A DNA stretch of 64,000 nt from an uncultured Opitutia bacterium (GTDB lineage Bacteria > Verrucomicrobiota > Verrucomicrobiia > Opitutales > Opitutaceae): the NCBI GenBank assembly GCA_903834135.1, contig CAILHZ010000007.1:121385-185384 (forward strand), read 5' to 3'. The position numbers were made by a program, and so were the translations under genes. Shown here piece after piece: positions 9,932 through 18,535 of this stretch. Positions within the stretch are counted from its first letter, which is position 1. Every line of letters begins with the position of its first letter. The notes below the pieces were generated by a model. It searched no databases. It was not told the origin of the DNA and worked only from the letters and a program-made list of their open reading frames with translations.

Positions 9932-11470
9932 TTACTCCCACTCAATCGTTGCTGGAGGCTTAGAGCTTACATCCATCACAACGCGAGAGACTCCTCTAAC
10001 TTCGTTTGTAATACGACTAGAGATTTTTTGAATTAGCGGGAAAGGTAAACGTGTCCAGTCTGCTGTCATAGCATCGATACTATCCACAATACGTAGTGCA
10101 ATGACGTAGGAATAATTACGTTCATCACCAACAACACCTACGGATTTAACAGGCAAGAATACACAGAAGGACTGCCAGACTTTCCAATACCAACCCGAAT
10201 TCATCATCTCATCTTGCAGAATAAAATCAGCTTGGCGCAAAATTTCTAACTTCTCAGCTGAAAGAGATCCCATGACACGCACTCCTAAACCAGGACCTGG
10301 GAAAGGCTGGCGCCATACAACTTCCTTAGGAAGTCCTAAAGCGGAGCCTACCCTACGTACTTCATCTTTGAAGAGTTCACGCAGAGGTTCGAGTAACTTC
10401 AACTTCATGCGTGCAGGTAGTCCACCCACATTGTGGTGAGACTTAATTAATGCAGCGGGATTATTGCCGATTGCCACACTTTCAATGACATCGGGATAAA
10501 GAGTCCCCTGAGCTAGGAAGTCAGCGTGACCAATCGACTTAAGACTCTTCTCAAACACTTCAACAAAGGTCCTCCCTATGATCTTACGCTTTGTTTCTGG
10601 ATCACTAACGTCTTTTAATTTCTTTAAGAAAAGTTTTGATGCATCTACAACACGTAGATCGATTCTGAAATGTTTTCCGTATAATTTTTCGACAGCTTCG
10701 CGCTCACCTTTACGCAGTAAACCGTTATCTACAAATACACAGGTGAGTTGTTTTCCAATGGCACGGTGAATAAGAGCAGCAGCAACAGAAGAATCTACAC
10801 CGCCAGACAGACCCAAAATAACACGTGACTTACCTACTTTAGTGCGAATGCCATCAATGGAGTGAGCAATAAAATCCTTCATGCTCCAATCTTGCTTTGC
10901 ACCACACACACCTACTAAGAAATTCTTTAATACATCTACTCCGCACTCAGAGTGAAATACTTCAGGATGAAACTGAATACCGTAAAAATTACGTTTTGCA
11001 TCTTCAATGACAGCGTATTCGGAATTCTCAGTAGATCCAATCGCAGTAAAACCTTTGGGTAATTGTATTACACGGTCACCATGTGAATTCCACACAGTTA
11101 AACGTTTTGGTAATTTAGAAAATAATCTACCTGGTTTTTTAATTGTAAGAACACCTTTGCCATATTCACGGTGATCACTGCGGGATACCTTACCACTTAG
11201 CAAACGACCCATCAGCTGAAGACCATAACAGATGCCTAAAACAGGTACTCCTAATTTAAAAATCTCCTTATCCGGCATCGGGGCGTCTTTTGCGAATACT
11301 GAACTTGGTCCCCCGGATAAAATAATGCCTATAACTCCTTCATCCTTAAGTGTCTTCGCGGAGGTTCCATACGGATATATTTTAGAGTACACCTGACACT
11401 CCCGAACTCGTCGGGCAATGATTTGTGTGTACTGAGAACCAAAATCTAAAACAGCAATCGTCTGGGCCAT
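9932..11470 (-). CDS. guaA: GMP synthase (glutamine-hydrolysing)
   Basis: 512 aa fused enzyme that aminates XMP to GMP with ATP and glutamine. The N-terminal class I amidotransferase domain has C81 ([10 protein letters not shown]), H168 and E170 (FHPEVF). The ATP-pyrophosphatase domain has the PP-loop LSGGVDSS at 221-228, and the C-terminal dimerisation domain ends in the typical PPATIEWE tail. It is 77 bp downstream of a small zinc-ribbon protein gene and 6 bp upstream of hisD. Linking GMP and histidine synthesis in one unit is metabolically sensible because both draw on purine nucleotides. Confidence 0.97.
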   Translation of the reverse strand: MAQTIAVLDFGSQYTQIIARRVRECQVYSKIYPYGTSAKTLKDEGVIGIILSGGPSSVFAKDAPMPDKEIFKLGVPVLGICYGLQLMGRLLSGKVSRSDHREYGKGVLTIKKPGRLFSKLPKRLTVWNSHGDRVIQLPKGFTAIGSTENSEYAVIEDAKRNFYGIQFHPEVFHSECGVDVLKNFLVGVCGAKQDWSMKDFIAHSIDGIRTKVGKSRVILGLSGGVDSSVAAALIHRAIGKQLTCVFVDNGLLRKGEREAVEKLYGKHFRIDLRVVDASKLFLKKLKDVSDPETKRKIIGRTFVEVFEKSLKSIGHADFLAQGTLYPDVIESVAIGNNPAALIKSHHNVGGLPARMKLKLLEPLRELFKDEVRRVGSALGLPKEVVWRQPFPGPGLGVRVMGSLSAEKLEILRQADFILQDEMMNSGWYWKVWQSFCVFLPVKSVGVVGDERNYSYVIALRIVDSIDAMTADWTRLPFPLIQKISSRITNEVRGVSRVVMDVSSKPPATIEWE

Positions 11471-11547
11471 ATAAAATTCAGATAGGTGTAGAGCTCGAAA
11501 TCAAATTATAAATAACAGACTTAAGTGACATGTATGCAACTCGCTTA

Positions 11548-11775
11548 TTAAAAGCGCAATCGAGCATTCATATGGCTACATTTAGGACAAGCAATTGTGC
11601 CTGCATGACTAGAATCAGAATAAAGATGATCACAGCGTATGCAGTGGAAGGTAGCCTTCCTGCCTTCAAGTTCATATCGAGCATGATCCCTGCGGTCATA
11701 ATATAACCATAAACCCACGAATACCCCGCCTATAAGTAGGCAGTACAGGCACCCTGCTATACGTAGCTCAAACAT
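11548..11775 (-). CDS. small zinc-ribbon membrane protein, unknown function
   Basis: 75 aa. One N-terminal transmembrane helix (about 5-25, with two Cys) is followed by an acidic/basic linker and a four-cysteine zinc ribbon: C45-x2-C48 and C63-x2-C66 (HCIRC, CPKC). The layout predicts a membrane-tethered cytoplasmic zinc finger. I know no function for this arrangement. It sits between the rplQ terminator and guaA, so it is likely the first gene of the guaA-his unit. Intact codons and ideal Cys spacing argue that it is a real gene despite its size. Confidence 0.72.
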   Translation of the reverse strand: MFELRIAGCLYCLLIGGVFVGLWLYYDRRDHARYELEGRKATFHCIRCDHLYSDSSHAGTIACPKCSHMNARLRF

Positions 11776-11799
11776 GAGGTATTTTGTAGGTTAAAATAA

Positions 11800-11829
11800 A
11801 AAAGCGTCGAGGTTGAATTCGACGCTTTT
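11800..11829 (-). terminator. rho-independent terminator after rplQ
   Basis: Perfect 11 bp inverted repeat (AAAAGCGTCGA, 11800-11810, with its complement at 11819-11829) around an 8-base loop. On the minus strand it is followed by a run of T. It ends the alpha operon 35 bp past the rplQ stop and separates it from the zinc-ribbon gene and guaA. Confidence 0.9.
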
Positions 11830-11864
11830 AAGATCTGTTTTTGCACGCTTAAAGCGGCCAACGT

Positions 11865-12359
11865 TTAGCTTTTCGCTTCAGATGATGCTTCAGAAGCGGC
11901 TTCTGCAGGAGCTGCAGCGGCTTGTTTCTTAGGCTTTACTGCTTTGCGACCCTTGCCTTTTTTGTAGCCTGGATCATCTGCTTTAACAAATTCAATTAAA
12001 GCAAGTTCAGCAGCATCACTGATGCGGCGAGCGCCTAGTTTATAGATACGTGTGTATCCACCTGTGCGCTTTTCGAATTCTTTATACTTCTCGTTAAAAA
12101 GAAGTGTAAGAGCTGTCTCATCACGTACATCTTTTAATGCAAGACGGCGTAAATGAATAGCATCTGCTTTAACTGTCTTAGCAGCTGCTTGTTTAGCCTT
12201 AGTAATTACTTTTTCAATGAACGGACGTAAAGCACGTGCTTTCGCAAGCGTGGTTTGAATCCGGCCATGCGTAATTAGCGAGGCAGATAAGTTTGAAAGC
12301 ATCGCTCTGCGATGCTCGACGGTCACGCCTAATGAAGCGTGATGTTTTTTGTGACGCAT
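11865..12359 (-). CDS. rplQ: 50S ribosomal protein L17
   Basis: 164 aa; the first ~120 residues are standard L17 (MRHKKHHASLGVTVEHRRAM start, then LITHGRIQTTLAKA). The family is about 120-130 aa, so there is a C-terminal tail of about 35-40 residues rich in Lys and Ala with a final Ala/Ser/Glu stretch. L17 lies near the exit tunnel of the large subunit, where a tail could be solvent exposed. It is the last gene of the alpha operon, 91 bp after rpoA and followed by a terminator. Confidence 0.97.
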   Translation of the reverse strand: MRHKKHHASLGVTVEHRRAMLSNLSASLITHGRIQTTLAKARALRPFIEKVITKAKQAAAKTVKADAIHLRRLALKDVRDETALTLLFNEKYKEFEKRTGGYTRIYKLGARRISDAAELALIEFVKADDPGYKKGKGRKAVKPKKQAAAAPAEAASEASSEAKS

Positions 12360-12450
12360 AGTTTAGTTGGTTTATGTATCAAATCCCGATCGGCAATCTA
12401 AGTTGCAGCGTTTGGGCAACTCGGACGGCGCGAGATTTGAAAAATTAGTC

Positions 12451-13452
12451 TTAGCCCTCTTTCTTGGTATCAAGGAGGCGCTCGTCGAACTTCATACCTA
12501 AGGATAGGCCTAAAGCTTCGAGCTTTTCTTTGATTTCATTCAAGGACTTCTTACCGAAGTTGCGGTACTTGAGCATTTCTTGCTCTGTCTTCATCGCTAG
12601 TTCACCAACGGTGGTGATGTTAGCGTTGTTTAAGCAATTTGCAGCACGTACGGATAATTCAATTTCGTTAACCGACATATTGAGTAGCTTACGGAGCTTA
12701 TTTTGCTCTTCGCTTACTTCACTTTGTTGATTTTCGAATTCGTAATTTTCTTCACTTACGCGATCAAATACATCGAGGTGATGCTTAAGAATTGAAGAGG
12801 ATTGCTTGAGAGCATCATCAGGAGTGATACGACCATCGGTCCATACTTCAAGAATGAGCTTATCGTAATCGGTAATTTGACCAACGCGGGTATTTTCAAC
12901 CGAGTACTTCACTAAGCGAACAGGTGAGAAAAGTGAATCAATTGGAATGACTCCAATAGACTGCTCATCTTTCTTGTTTTGTTCACCAGGATAGTAACCA
13001 CGACCGGTCTTGATTTCAATTTCTGCTTCAAAGGAACGTTTTGTGTCCAATGTGCAAATGACTTGATCAGGATTTACGATCTCGATGTTAGCATCTGCTT
13101 GAATGTCTGCAGCTGTAACAGCTCCGGCTTTGTTAGCACGGATGAGCAAGGTAATTGATTCACGTTTTTTGGAAACGATGAGGACCTTCTTAAGGTTAAG
13201 AACAATATCTGTAACGTCTTCTACGACGCCTTCGATACTTTGGAATTCATGATTAACTCCATCAATCTTGATTGATGAAATAGCAGCGCCTTCAATTGAG
13301 CTAAGAAGAACGCGACGTAGTGAATTACCGATTGTATGGCCGTAACCCGCTTCAAAGGGTTCAGCGATGAACTTGGTGTAGGTTGGCGTAGCACCTTCCT
13401 CAACCTTGGTGAGCTTATTTGGAAGTTCGAACTTTCCGAGGCGTTTGGACAT
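12451..13452 (-). CDS. rpoA: DNA-directed RNA polymerase subunit alpha
   Basis: 333 aa, normal length. The N-terminal assembly domain (about 1-235) has the conserved EPFEAGYGHTIGNSLRRVLL block, and the C-terminal domain (about 255-320) has the NCLNNANITTVGELA helix-hairpin region that contacts UP elements and activators. It occupies its usual position between rpsD and rplQ in the alpha operon. Confidence 0.98.
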   Translation of the reverse strand: MSKRLGKFELPNKLTKVEEGATPTYTKFIAEPFEAGYGHTIGNSLRRVLLSSIEGAAISSIKIDGVNHEFQSIEGVVEDVTDIVLNLKKVLIVSKKRESITLLIRANKAGAVTAADIQADANIEIVNPDQVICTLDTKRSFEAEIEIKTGRGYYPGEQNKKDEQSIGVIPIDSLFSPVRLVKYSVENTRVGQITDYDKLILEVWTDGRITPDDALKQSSSILKHHLDVFDRVSEENYEFENQQSEVSEEQNKLRKLLNMSVNEIELSVRAANCLNNANITTVGELAMKTEQEMLKYRNFGKKSLNEIKEKLEALGLSLGMKFDERLLDTKKEG

Positions 13453-13514
13453 GGCAGTAAAAAAAGCTGACGGTGAGAGTTATTAATTAAGACGGTTAAT
13501 AAGTGAAAAGCTGC

Positions 13515-14126
13515 TTAGAAGCGGCTGTAGAATTCAACGATAAGTTGTTCGTTGATGTTCTGGTCCATTTCCTCACGTGTAGGAAGACGGACTGTCGTTG
13601 ACTTGAAGTTCTCAGCATCAACGGATAACCAACCAGGAACATTCCTGATACGGTTTTCTTCGAAGTTACGTGCTGCTAATTGGCGTGAGGCTGGTGAGTT
13701 CTTCACTTCAACAACGTCGCCTGGCAGTACTGTATAACTTGCGATATCAACCTTATGACCGTTCACCTTAATGTGACCGTGGTTAACAAATTGACGAGCT
13801 GCTGCGCGTGTCTTTGAAATACCGATAAGGTAAACAACGCTATCTAAGCGTGTTTCAAGAAGTTGTAAGAAACGTTCACCAGTAATACCACGTTCTTTCT
13901 TTGCCATTTCGAAAGTACGGCGGAATTGGCGCTCTAAGAGGCCGTAGGTGTAACGAAGCTTTTGCTTTTCATTTAAGCCCACCGCATATTCGGTGAACTT
14001 GCGGCGGCTCTTTGGGCCATGCACGCCTGGTGGAAAATTACGACGCTCGAGAGCTTTGCCAGAACCAATGATGTACTGGGCGAAGCGCCTGCTGATGCGG
14101 GTTTTGGGTCCTGTATAACGGGCCAT
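13515..14126 (-). CDS. rpsD: 30S ribosomal protein S4
   Basis: 203 aa, close to the 206 aa E. coli protein. The N-terminus (MARYTGPKTRISRRF) lacks the four-Cys zinc motif found in some bacteria. The S4 RNA-binding domain (about 94-155, RLDSVVYLIGISKTRAAARQ) and the C-terminal EFYSRF are present. S4 nucleates 30S body assembly and in many bacteria represses the alpha operon. It lies 72 bp after rpsK and 62 bp before rpoA. Confidence 0.98.
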   Translation of the reverse strand: MARYTGPKTRISRRFAQYIIGSGKALERRNFPPGVHGPKSRRKFTEYAVGLNEKQKLRYTYGLLERQFRRTFEMAKKERGITGERFLQLLETRLDSVVYLIGISKTRAAARQFVNHGHIKVNGHKVDIASYTVLPGDVVEVKNSPASRQLAARNFEENRIRNVPGWLSVDAENFKSTTVRLPTREEMDQNINEQLIVEFYSRF

Positions 14127-14198
14127 GTGAGTAAGTTATGTAAAGGTTGATTGCTTGCTTCGTACTGTGAAAATTCGCAGTGGTGTGAAGCCTTAGTC

Positions 14199-14813
14199 TT
14201 ATACGCGACGACGCTTGCGCGGTTTGCAACCGTTATGAGGAACGGGTGTTACGTCTACGATTGAAACAATCTCAAGGCCGATAGCCTGGAGTGCACGGAC
14301 TGCGCTATCGCGGCCTAAGCCGGGTCCGGAAACGCGGATGATCACATCCTTCAAGCCGTGAGACATCGCATTGCGAGCTGCGTCTTGAGCGATAACTTGT
14401 GCTGCATAAGCAGTAGACTTACGCGAACCGCGGAAGTTACACTTACCCGCACTGGACCAAGCGATAACTTGACCCTTCATATCGGTGATCGAAACGATCG
14501 TGTTGTTGAAAGATGCAAGAACGTTCGCGATACCTGAAGTAACATTCTTGGAACCCTTGGCCTTGCGGACCTTGATTGTTCCAAGTTCTTCTTTCAGGAG
14601 ATCTTCGGCTGTTGGCTGCTTGGCTACGCCACCAATCATTTCGACTGGTTTTGTAGGAGCTGCTGCTTCGGTCTTTACCTCTGCAACTGCTTCGCCTTCT
14701 GCTTTTGGAGCAGTAGCTTTTGCAGCCTTGGGTGCCTTCGCTGGCTTGCCTTCTTTGGCAGCTTTTGCTGGCACGTTCTTCTCGATTGATTTTTCTGACT
14801 TTTCGTCGGCCAT
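14199..14813 (-). CDS. rpsK: 30S ribosomal protein S11 with long N-terminal extension
   Basis: 204 aa against about 129 aa in E. coli. The conserved core starts near residue 82 ([24 protein letters not shown] in outline) and runs to the KPRKRRRV tail. Before it is a ~75-residue Ala/Lys/Glu/Pro-rich low-complexity segment. The ATG at 14813 sits 9 bp after the rpsM stop, and no downstream ATG opens the core at a conventional start, so the extension is likely translated. S11 lies on the 30S platform next to the mRNA exit, so the tail could protrude from there. Confidence 0.95.
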   Translation of the reverse strand: MADEKSEKSIEKNVPAKAAKEGKPAKAPKAAKATAPKAEGEAVAEVKTEAAAPTKPVEMIGGVAKQPTAEDLLKEELGTIKVRKAKGSKNVTSGIANVLASFNNTIVSITDMKGQVIAWSSAGKCNFRGSRKSTAYAAQVIAQDAARNAMSHGLKDVIIRVSGPGLGRDSAVRALQAIGLEIVSIVDVTPVPHNGCKPRKRRRV

Positions 14814-14822
14814 GGCTAAATA

Positions 14823-15200
14823 TTATTCTTTTGCTTTGGTTACACCCACGGTCTTGCGCGGTCCCTTACGGGTACGAGCATTCGTGCTAGTACGCTGACC
14901 GCGAACCGGAAGACTCCGGCGGTGACGAACACCACGGTAGCAGTTGATTGCCTGAAGACGCTTTAAATTAGCAGCGATTTCACGGCGAAGATCACCTTCG
15001 ACCACCCACTTATGTTCAGTGATGATCTGCAGGATCTTGTTGAGTTGTTCTTCCGTCAAATCTTGAGCCCGCATATCGGGATCTAAAGATGCTTCTTTTA
15101 CGATTAGGTCAGCATACGCAGGACCAATTCCGTAAATATAGCGGAGGGAATACGCGACTTTCTTCTTCGCGGGAATTTCTACACCGAGGAGACGTGGCAT
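14823..15200 (-). CDS. rpsM: 30S ribosomal protein S13
   Basis: 125 aa, normal size. Conserved [15 protein letters not shown] start, [10 protein letters not shown] helix-turn-helix block and basic C-terminal [13 protein letters not shown] region. S13 is in the 30S head and forms bridges to the 50S subunit. It opens the alpha operon 57 bp after map. The rpmJ and infA genes that usually precede it are absent, since the gap is too short for either. Confidence 0.98.
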   Translation of the reverse strand: MPRLLGVEIPAKKKVAYSLRYIYGIGPAYADLIVKEASLDPDMRAQDLTEEQLNKILQIITEHKWVVEGDLRREIAANLKRLQAINCYRGVRHRRSLPVRGQRTSTNARTRKGPRKTVGVTKAKE

Positions 15201-15257
15201 GGATTATAACGTGAGGTTGAGTTGGTTGAAAAGTGGACTAACAAAAGTGAAAAGTAA

Positions 15258-16028
15258 TTATATCGGACGTGGGATTGTAAGAATCTCAGGGCCGCGAGCT
15301 GTCGTGAGCACGGTGTGTTCAAAGTGGGCTGAAGGCGAATTGTCAGTTGTGACGATCGTCCATCCATCTGAAAGACATTTGGTTTTATAGGTTCCCAAAT
15401 TCACCATCGGTTCAATCGCAAAGGTCATACCTGCTTTGATCCGAGGGCCAGTGCCGGGACGACCGAAGTTCGGAACTTCAGGCTCCTCATGCATTCTGAC
15501 GCCTACCCCATGACCGACCAAATCGCGTACTACACTAAAACCATTTTTCTCGACGTGCTTTTGAATAGCAGAGGCGATATCTCCAATGTGGTTTCCAACA
15601 AGTGCTTGTTGTATTCCTAAATCAAGAGCCTCCCGACTGACCGTAAGAAGTTTTTGAACTTTGGGTTTAATCGGAGGAATAGCTACTGTGAACGCGTTGT
15701 CTCCAATATATCCGTTGTATTCGACTACAACGTCCAGAGAAACAACATCGCCTTCTTTAAGTACACGCTTAAGGGAAGGAATTCCATGAACGACTTCTTC
15801 GTTCACTGAAATACAGGTATGTGCAGGGTATCTTCGCGAACCTGATTGATATCCAAAACAAGCGCTTTTGGCGCCTAGACGACGCATAGCGTCGCGTCCT
15901 ACTTCCTCCAAATCTTGCGTAGTGATACCGGGCCTAACCAGTGGCTTGAGAATATCAAGTACGGTTGCGGCTACGGCACATGCTTCCCGCATTCGGGCTA
16001 TGCCTGTTTGATCTTTGATAGGAATCAT
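15258..16028 (-). CDS. map: methionine aminopeptidase, type I
   Basis: 256 aa. It removes N-terminal methionine from nascent proteins. All five metal ligands are visible: D99, D110, H173 (GHGVG), E206 (AIEPMV) and E237 (HFEHTV), plus H81 (VVHGIP). There is no N-terminal zinc-finger extension. The ATG overlaps the stop of the preceding adenylate-kinase-like gene by 4 bp, so the two are probably translationally coupled. Position between secY and rpsM is the usual place for map. Confidence 0.97.
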   Translation of the reverse strand: MIPIKDQTGIARMREACAVAATVLDILKPLVRPGITTQDLEEVGRDAMRRLGAKSACFGYQSGSRRYPAHTCISVNEEVVHGIPSLKRVLKEGDVVSLDVVVEYNGYIGDNAFTVAIPPIKPKVQKLLTVSREALDLGIQQALVGNHIGDIASAIQKHVEKNGFSVVRDLVGHGVGVRMHEEPEVPNFGRPGTGPRIKAGMTFAIEPMVNLGTYKTKCLSDGWTIVTTDNSPSAHFEHTVLTTARGPEILTIPRPI

Positions 16029-16447
16029 ACGAGGTAGGGATCTAATATTCCCTGCATGTGATAATGGTTTACGAGTGACTGAGGTGCATCCGGTAGAACA
16101 ATAACCCCATCAAGGGATTCATCTCGGACCTCTAGCCATTCATCCATCACTTTCGCTTGGAGCAACGTAGCCGGGAATTCCGTTAAAAGAAATCCCGCAT
16201 CAGGTTTACGCGCGAAGTACCACCGCCGCATTACTGCGAGGGCGATCGCTTCATGAGCCTCATTTTTTGAATGAGGTTGGCGCGAAATCTCTCGACTAAA
16301 CATATGAGTGAGAGAGACGTGCTCGATGTGCAAAGAACGGGCTCGATCTTCGAGAAGACTAGCTTCCCAAGAACCGAGTACTAATATCTTGGTTTTGGCG
16401 GAGGCGCCGAACCGAGAAAAGAGGTCAACGATGGCGGCTGTGGCCAT
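16025..16447 (-). CDS. degenerate adenylate kinase-like protein (no P-loop)
   Basis: 140 aa from the ATG at 16447; a GTG at 16477 would add 10 residues and overlap secY by 17 bp. The order secY-X-map places it exactly where adk normally sits. It aligns by eye with adenylate kinase: KILVLGSWEASLLEDRA stands where the Walker A GxPGxGKGT should be, followed by a match to the IPHISTGDML region (IEHVSLTHMF), then FLLTEFPATLLQAKVMDEWL against the family GFPRTxxQAxxL block, and GVIVLPDAPQSLVNHY against the next strand and helix. The LID and C-terminal helices are missing. The P-loop Gly/Lys/Thr are gone, so catalysis is not expected. The ORF is intact and coupled to map by 4 bp. Confidence 0.72.
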   Translation of the reverse strand: MATAAIVDLFSRFGASAKTKILVLGSWEASLLEDRARSLHIEHVSLTHMFSREISRQPHSKNEAHEAIALAVMRRWYFARKPDAGFLLTEFPATLLQAKVMDEWLEVRDESLDGVIVLPDAPQSLVNHYHMQGILDPYLV

Positions 16448-16460
16448 CGGAGTAAAGAAC

Positions 16461-17972
16461 TTATTTAACGAAGGCACGGTAGGCTGCTATAGCCAAACCG
16501 AGGGTTAACATACCCACAAGTGGCCAAACTAGCTTCATAACAGAATCAATTGCCATGGCATCTCCAATCATAGCCTGCTGAGGATTATCGCTACGGGACC
16601 GCATACGGCCTTTACGTAGGAAACCATCATAGTGGCGTTGAAGCAGGAATGTCTCAATTTGACGCATTGTGTCCAATATGACACCCACTGTGATCAACAT
16701 ACCGGTACCACCGAAGAAATAAGCGATTTGATAACTTACTTGGAAGTGCCAGTAAAGAATGTCAGGTATAACAGCGATAATGGTCAGGAAGATAGCACCA
16801 GCTAGAGTTAGCCTGGTCATGATAAAGTCTAAGAATTTAGCGGTTGGCTCACCTGGACGAACACCAGGGACATATCCACCGTATTTTTTTAAATCATCAG
16901 CGATTTGAACAGGCTTGAACATTACCGATACCCAGAAATAGCTGAAGAAAAGAATCAGCATCGAGTAGAAGGTATAGTAAGTCCAATGACCGCGCATTAA
17001 GTTCTGCGAGAAATCGAGCATGAACTTAAGGTTCAAATAAGCACCAAGCTGAGAAAGAATCTGAGCTGGAAACATCAAGATAGCCGAAGCGAAGATAACA
17101 GGCATAACACCTGAATAGTTAACCTTAAGTGGTAAGAATGAGCTTTGGCCACCCATGACTTTGTTACCTACAACACGCTTTGCGTATTGCACAGGAATTT
17201 TACGTTGGCCCTGAACGACCATGATAATTCCCATCGTAACAACGATAAATAGAACAATCATCAATACTAACATTGGTAAACCAAGGTTAGCTCCTGTCCC
17301 AACTGGGCGGAAGAACATCGACCAAGCCGCACGTATAGCACCAGGGAACTGAGCTAAAATACCGACTGTGATCAAAAGAGAAACACCGTTACCAATGCCG
17401 CGTTGTGTGATTTGTTCACCAAGCCACATGAGTAACATTGTACCAGCTGTCATGAATACAACACTCGTAAGTAAGAAACTAATTTTTCCTACTACAACAA
17501 TAGGGCCATAGGTATTAACATCATAACCTGGAATTAAACTTCCTGGATGAGTTTCCAAAGCCAAAATCAAAAGTGCACCTTGGATGATGCAAATAAATAC
17601 TGTTGCGTAACGTGTGTACTGAGTGAGCTTTTGGCGGCCAACATCACCTTCTTGAGCAAGACGGCTAAGTGATGGAATCACTGCCGACATCAACTGGAAG
17701 ATAATAGAAGCGCTGATGTAGGGCATAATACCCAAAGCGCAAACAGCACCACGAGTAAGTGCTCCACCAGTGAACATATTGTAGAGGCCCAAGAGCTGGC
17801 CCCCTACTCCACTACCGTTCTGCTTCGCGAAGAAGTTTTGAACGGGGGTCATATCAAGACCAGGAAGTGGGATATGCGCACCAACGCGAGCAACAAACAG
17901 TAGCGCGAGTGTGTAAAAAATACGTGAGCGAAGCTCAGGTATCTTCAAGCTGTTTGTGAATGCGGAGAACAC
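16461..17972 (-). CDS. secY: protein translocase subunit SecY
   Basis: 503 aa polytopic membrane protein, the channel of the SecYEG translocon. Ten transmembrane helices are evident, beginning with RIFYTLALLFVARVGAHIPL; the cytoplasmic GIGNGVSLLI and the PGVRPGEPTAKFLD loop are typical. It is about 60 residues longer than E. coli SecY, with the extra length in loops and at the C-terminus. Translation starts at GTG, 13 bp after rplO. Its partner secE is in the same window at 42690-42893. Confidence 0.97.
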   Translation of the reverse strand: MFSAFTNSLKIPELRSRIFYTLALLFVARVGAHIPLPGLDMTPVQNFFAKQNGSGVGGQLLGLYNMFTGGALTRGAVCALGIMPYISASIIFQLMSAVIPSLSRLAQEGDVGRQKLTQYTRYATVFICIIQGALLILALETHPGSLIPGYDVNTYGPIVVVGKISFLLTSVVFMTAGTMLLMWLGEQITQRGIGNGVSLLITVGILAQFPGAIRAAWSMFFRPVGTGANLGLPMLVLMIVLFIVVTMGIIMVVQGQRKIPVQYAKRVVGNKVMGGQSSFLPLKVNYSGVMPVIFASAILMFPAQILSQLGAYLNLKFMLDFSQNLMRGHWTYYTFYSMLILFFSYFWVSVMFKPVQIADDLKKYGGYVPGVRPGEPTAKFLDFIMTRLTLAGAIFLTIIAVIPDILYWHFQVSYQIAYFFGGTGMLITVGVILDTMRQIETFLLQRHYDGFLRKGRMRSRSDNPQQAMIGDAMAIDSVMKLVWPLVGMLTLGLAIAAYRAFVK

Positions 17973-17985
17973 GGTTTATGAGGGG

Positions 17986-18432
17986 TTAAGCAACAACGGC
18001 TTGGCCGCCTGCTTTTTCAATTTTCTCTTTTGCTGAATCAGAAAAACGAGTTGCAGTGATCTTTAAAGCGCGGGTGAGTTCACCGTTACCTAAAACCTTA
18101 ACTGCAGTCTCACCAGCACGTACAAGTCCTGATTTAATCATGACAGCAATATCAACTTCCTTGATGGACTTGTCGATTGCTTCGATCTCAACTAAATTAA
18201 CAACTGAGATTTCTGTACGGAAATTAAATTGGTTAAATCCACGATGTGGAAGTTTACGGTAAAGAGGCATCTGACCACCTTCGAATCCAGGGCGAATACT
18301 GCTACCTGAACGAGCTGATTGACCCTTACCACCGCGTCCGGAAGTTTTTCCGTGGCCGCTGCCTTCGCCGCAACCAACGCGTTTCTTACGGTGCACAGCA
18401 CCTTCTACATTCTTTAATTCGTGGAGTTTCAT
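17986..18432 (-). CDS. rplO: 50S ribosomal protein L15
   Basis: 148 aa, normal size. MKLHELKNVEGAVHRKKRVG start, then the Gly-rich GSGHGKTSGRGGKGQ loop and the FEGGQMPLYRKLPHRGF block. A weak Shine-Dalgarno (AAGGA) lies 6 bases before the ATG. In the usual spc order rpmD (L30) precedes rplO; here rpsE is followed by 103 bp with two hairpins and no rpmD. Confidence 0.97.
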   Translation of the reverse strand: MKLHELKNVEGAVHRKKRVGCGEGSGHGKTSGRGGKGQSARSGSSIRPGFEGGQMPLYRKLPHRGFNQFNFRTEISVVNLVEIEAIDKSIKEVDIAVMIKSGLVRAGETAVKVLGNGELTRALKITATRFSDSAKEKIEKAGGQAVVA

Positions 18433-18454
18433 AATAGTTCCTTAGTCTGGTCGC

Positions 18455-18478
18455 CTAAATTCCATCGTGGGAATTTAG
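18455..18478 (-). promoter_or_regulatory. leader stem-loop upstream of rplO
   Basis: Perfect 9 bp inverted repeat CTAAATTCC / GGAATTTAG around a 6-base loop, ending about 22 bp before the rplO start. There is no T tract on the minus strand, so it is not a terminator. It could be an autoregulatory or mRNA-processing structure; function is inferred only from position. Confidence 0.4.
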
Positions 18479-18507
18479 ACTCGGATTTTGTTGTGATTAA
18501 ATAAAAG

Positions 18508-18531
18508 AAGCATCCTTAAAAAAGGATGCTT
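18508..18531 (-). terminator. rho-independent terminator after rpsE
   Basis: Perfect 10 bp inverted repeat AAGCATCCTT / AAGGATGCTT with a 4-base loop, starting 4 bp past the rpsE stop, followed on the minus strand by CTTTTATTTA. A terminator in the middle of the spc operon implies attenuation or a separate promoter for rplO-secY. Confidence 0.75.
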
Positions 18532-18535
18532 AAAA

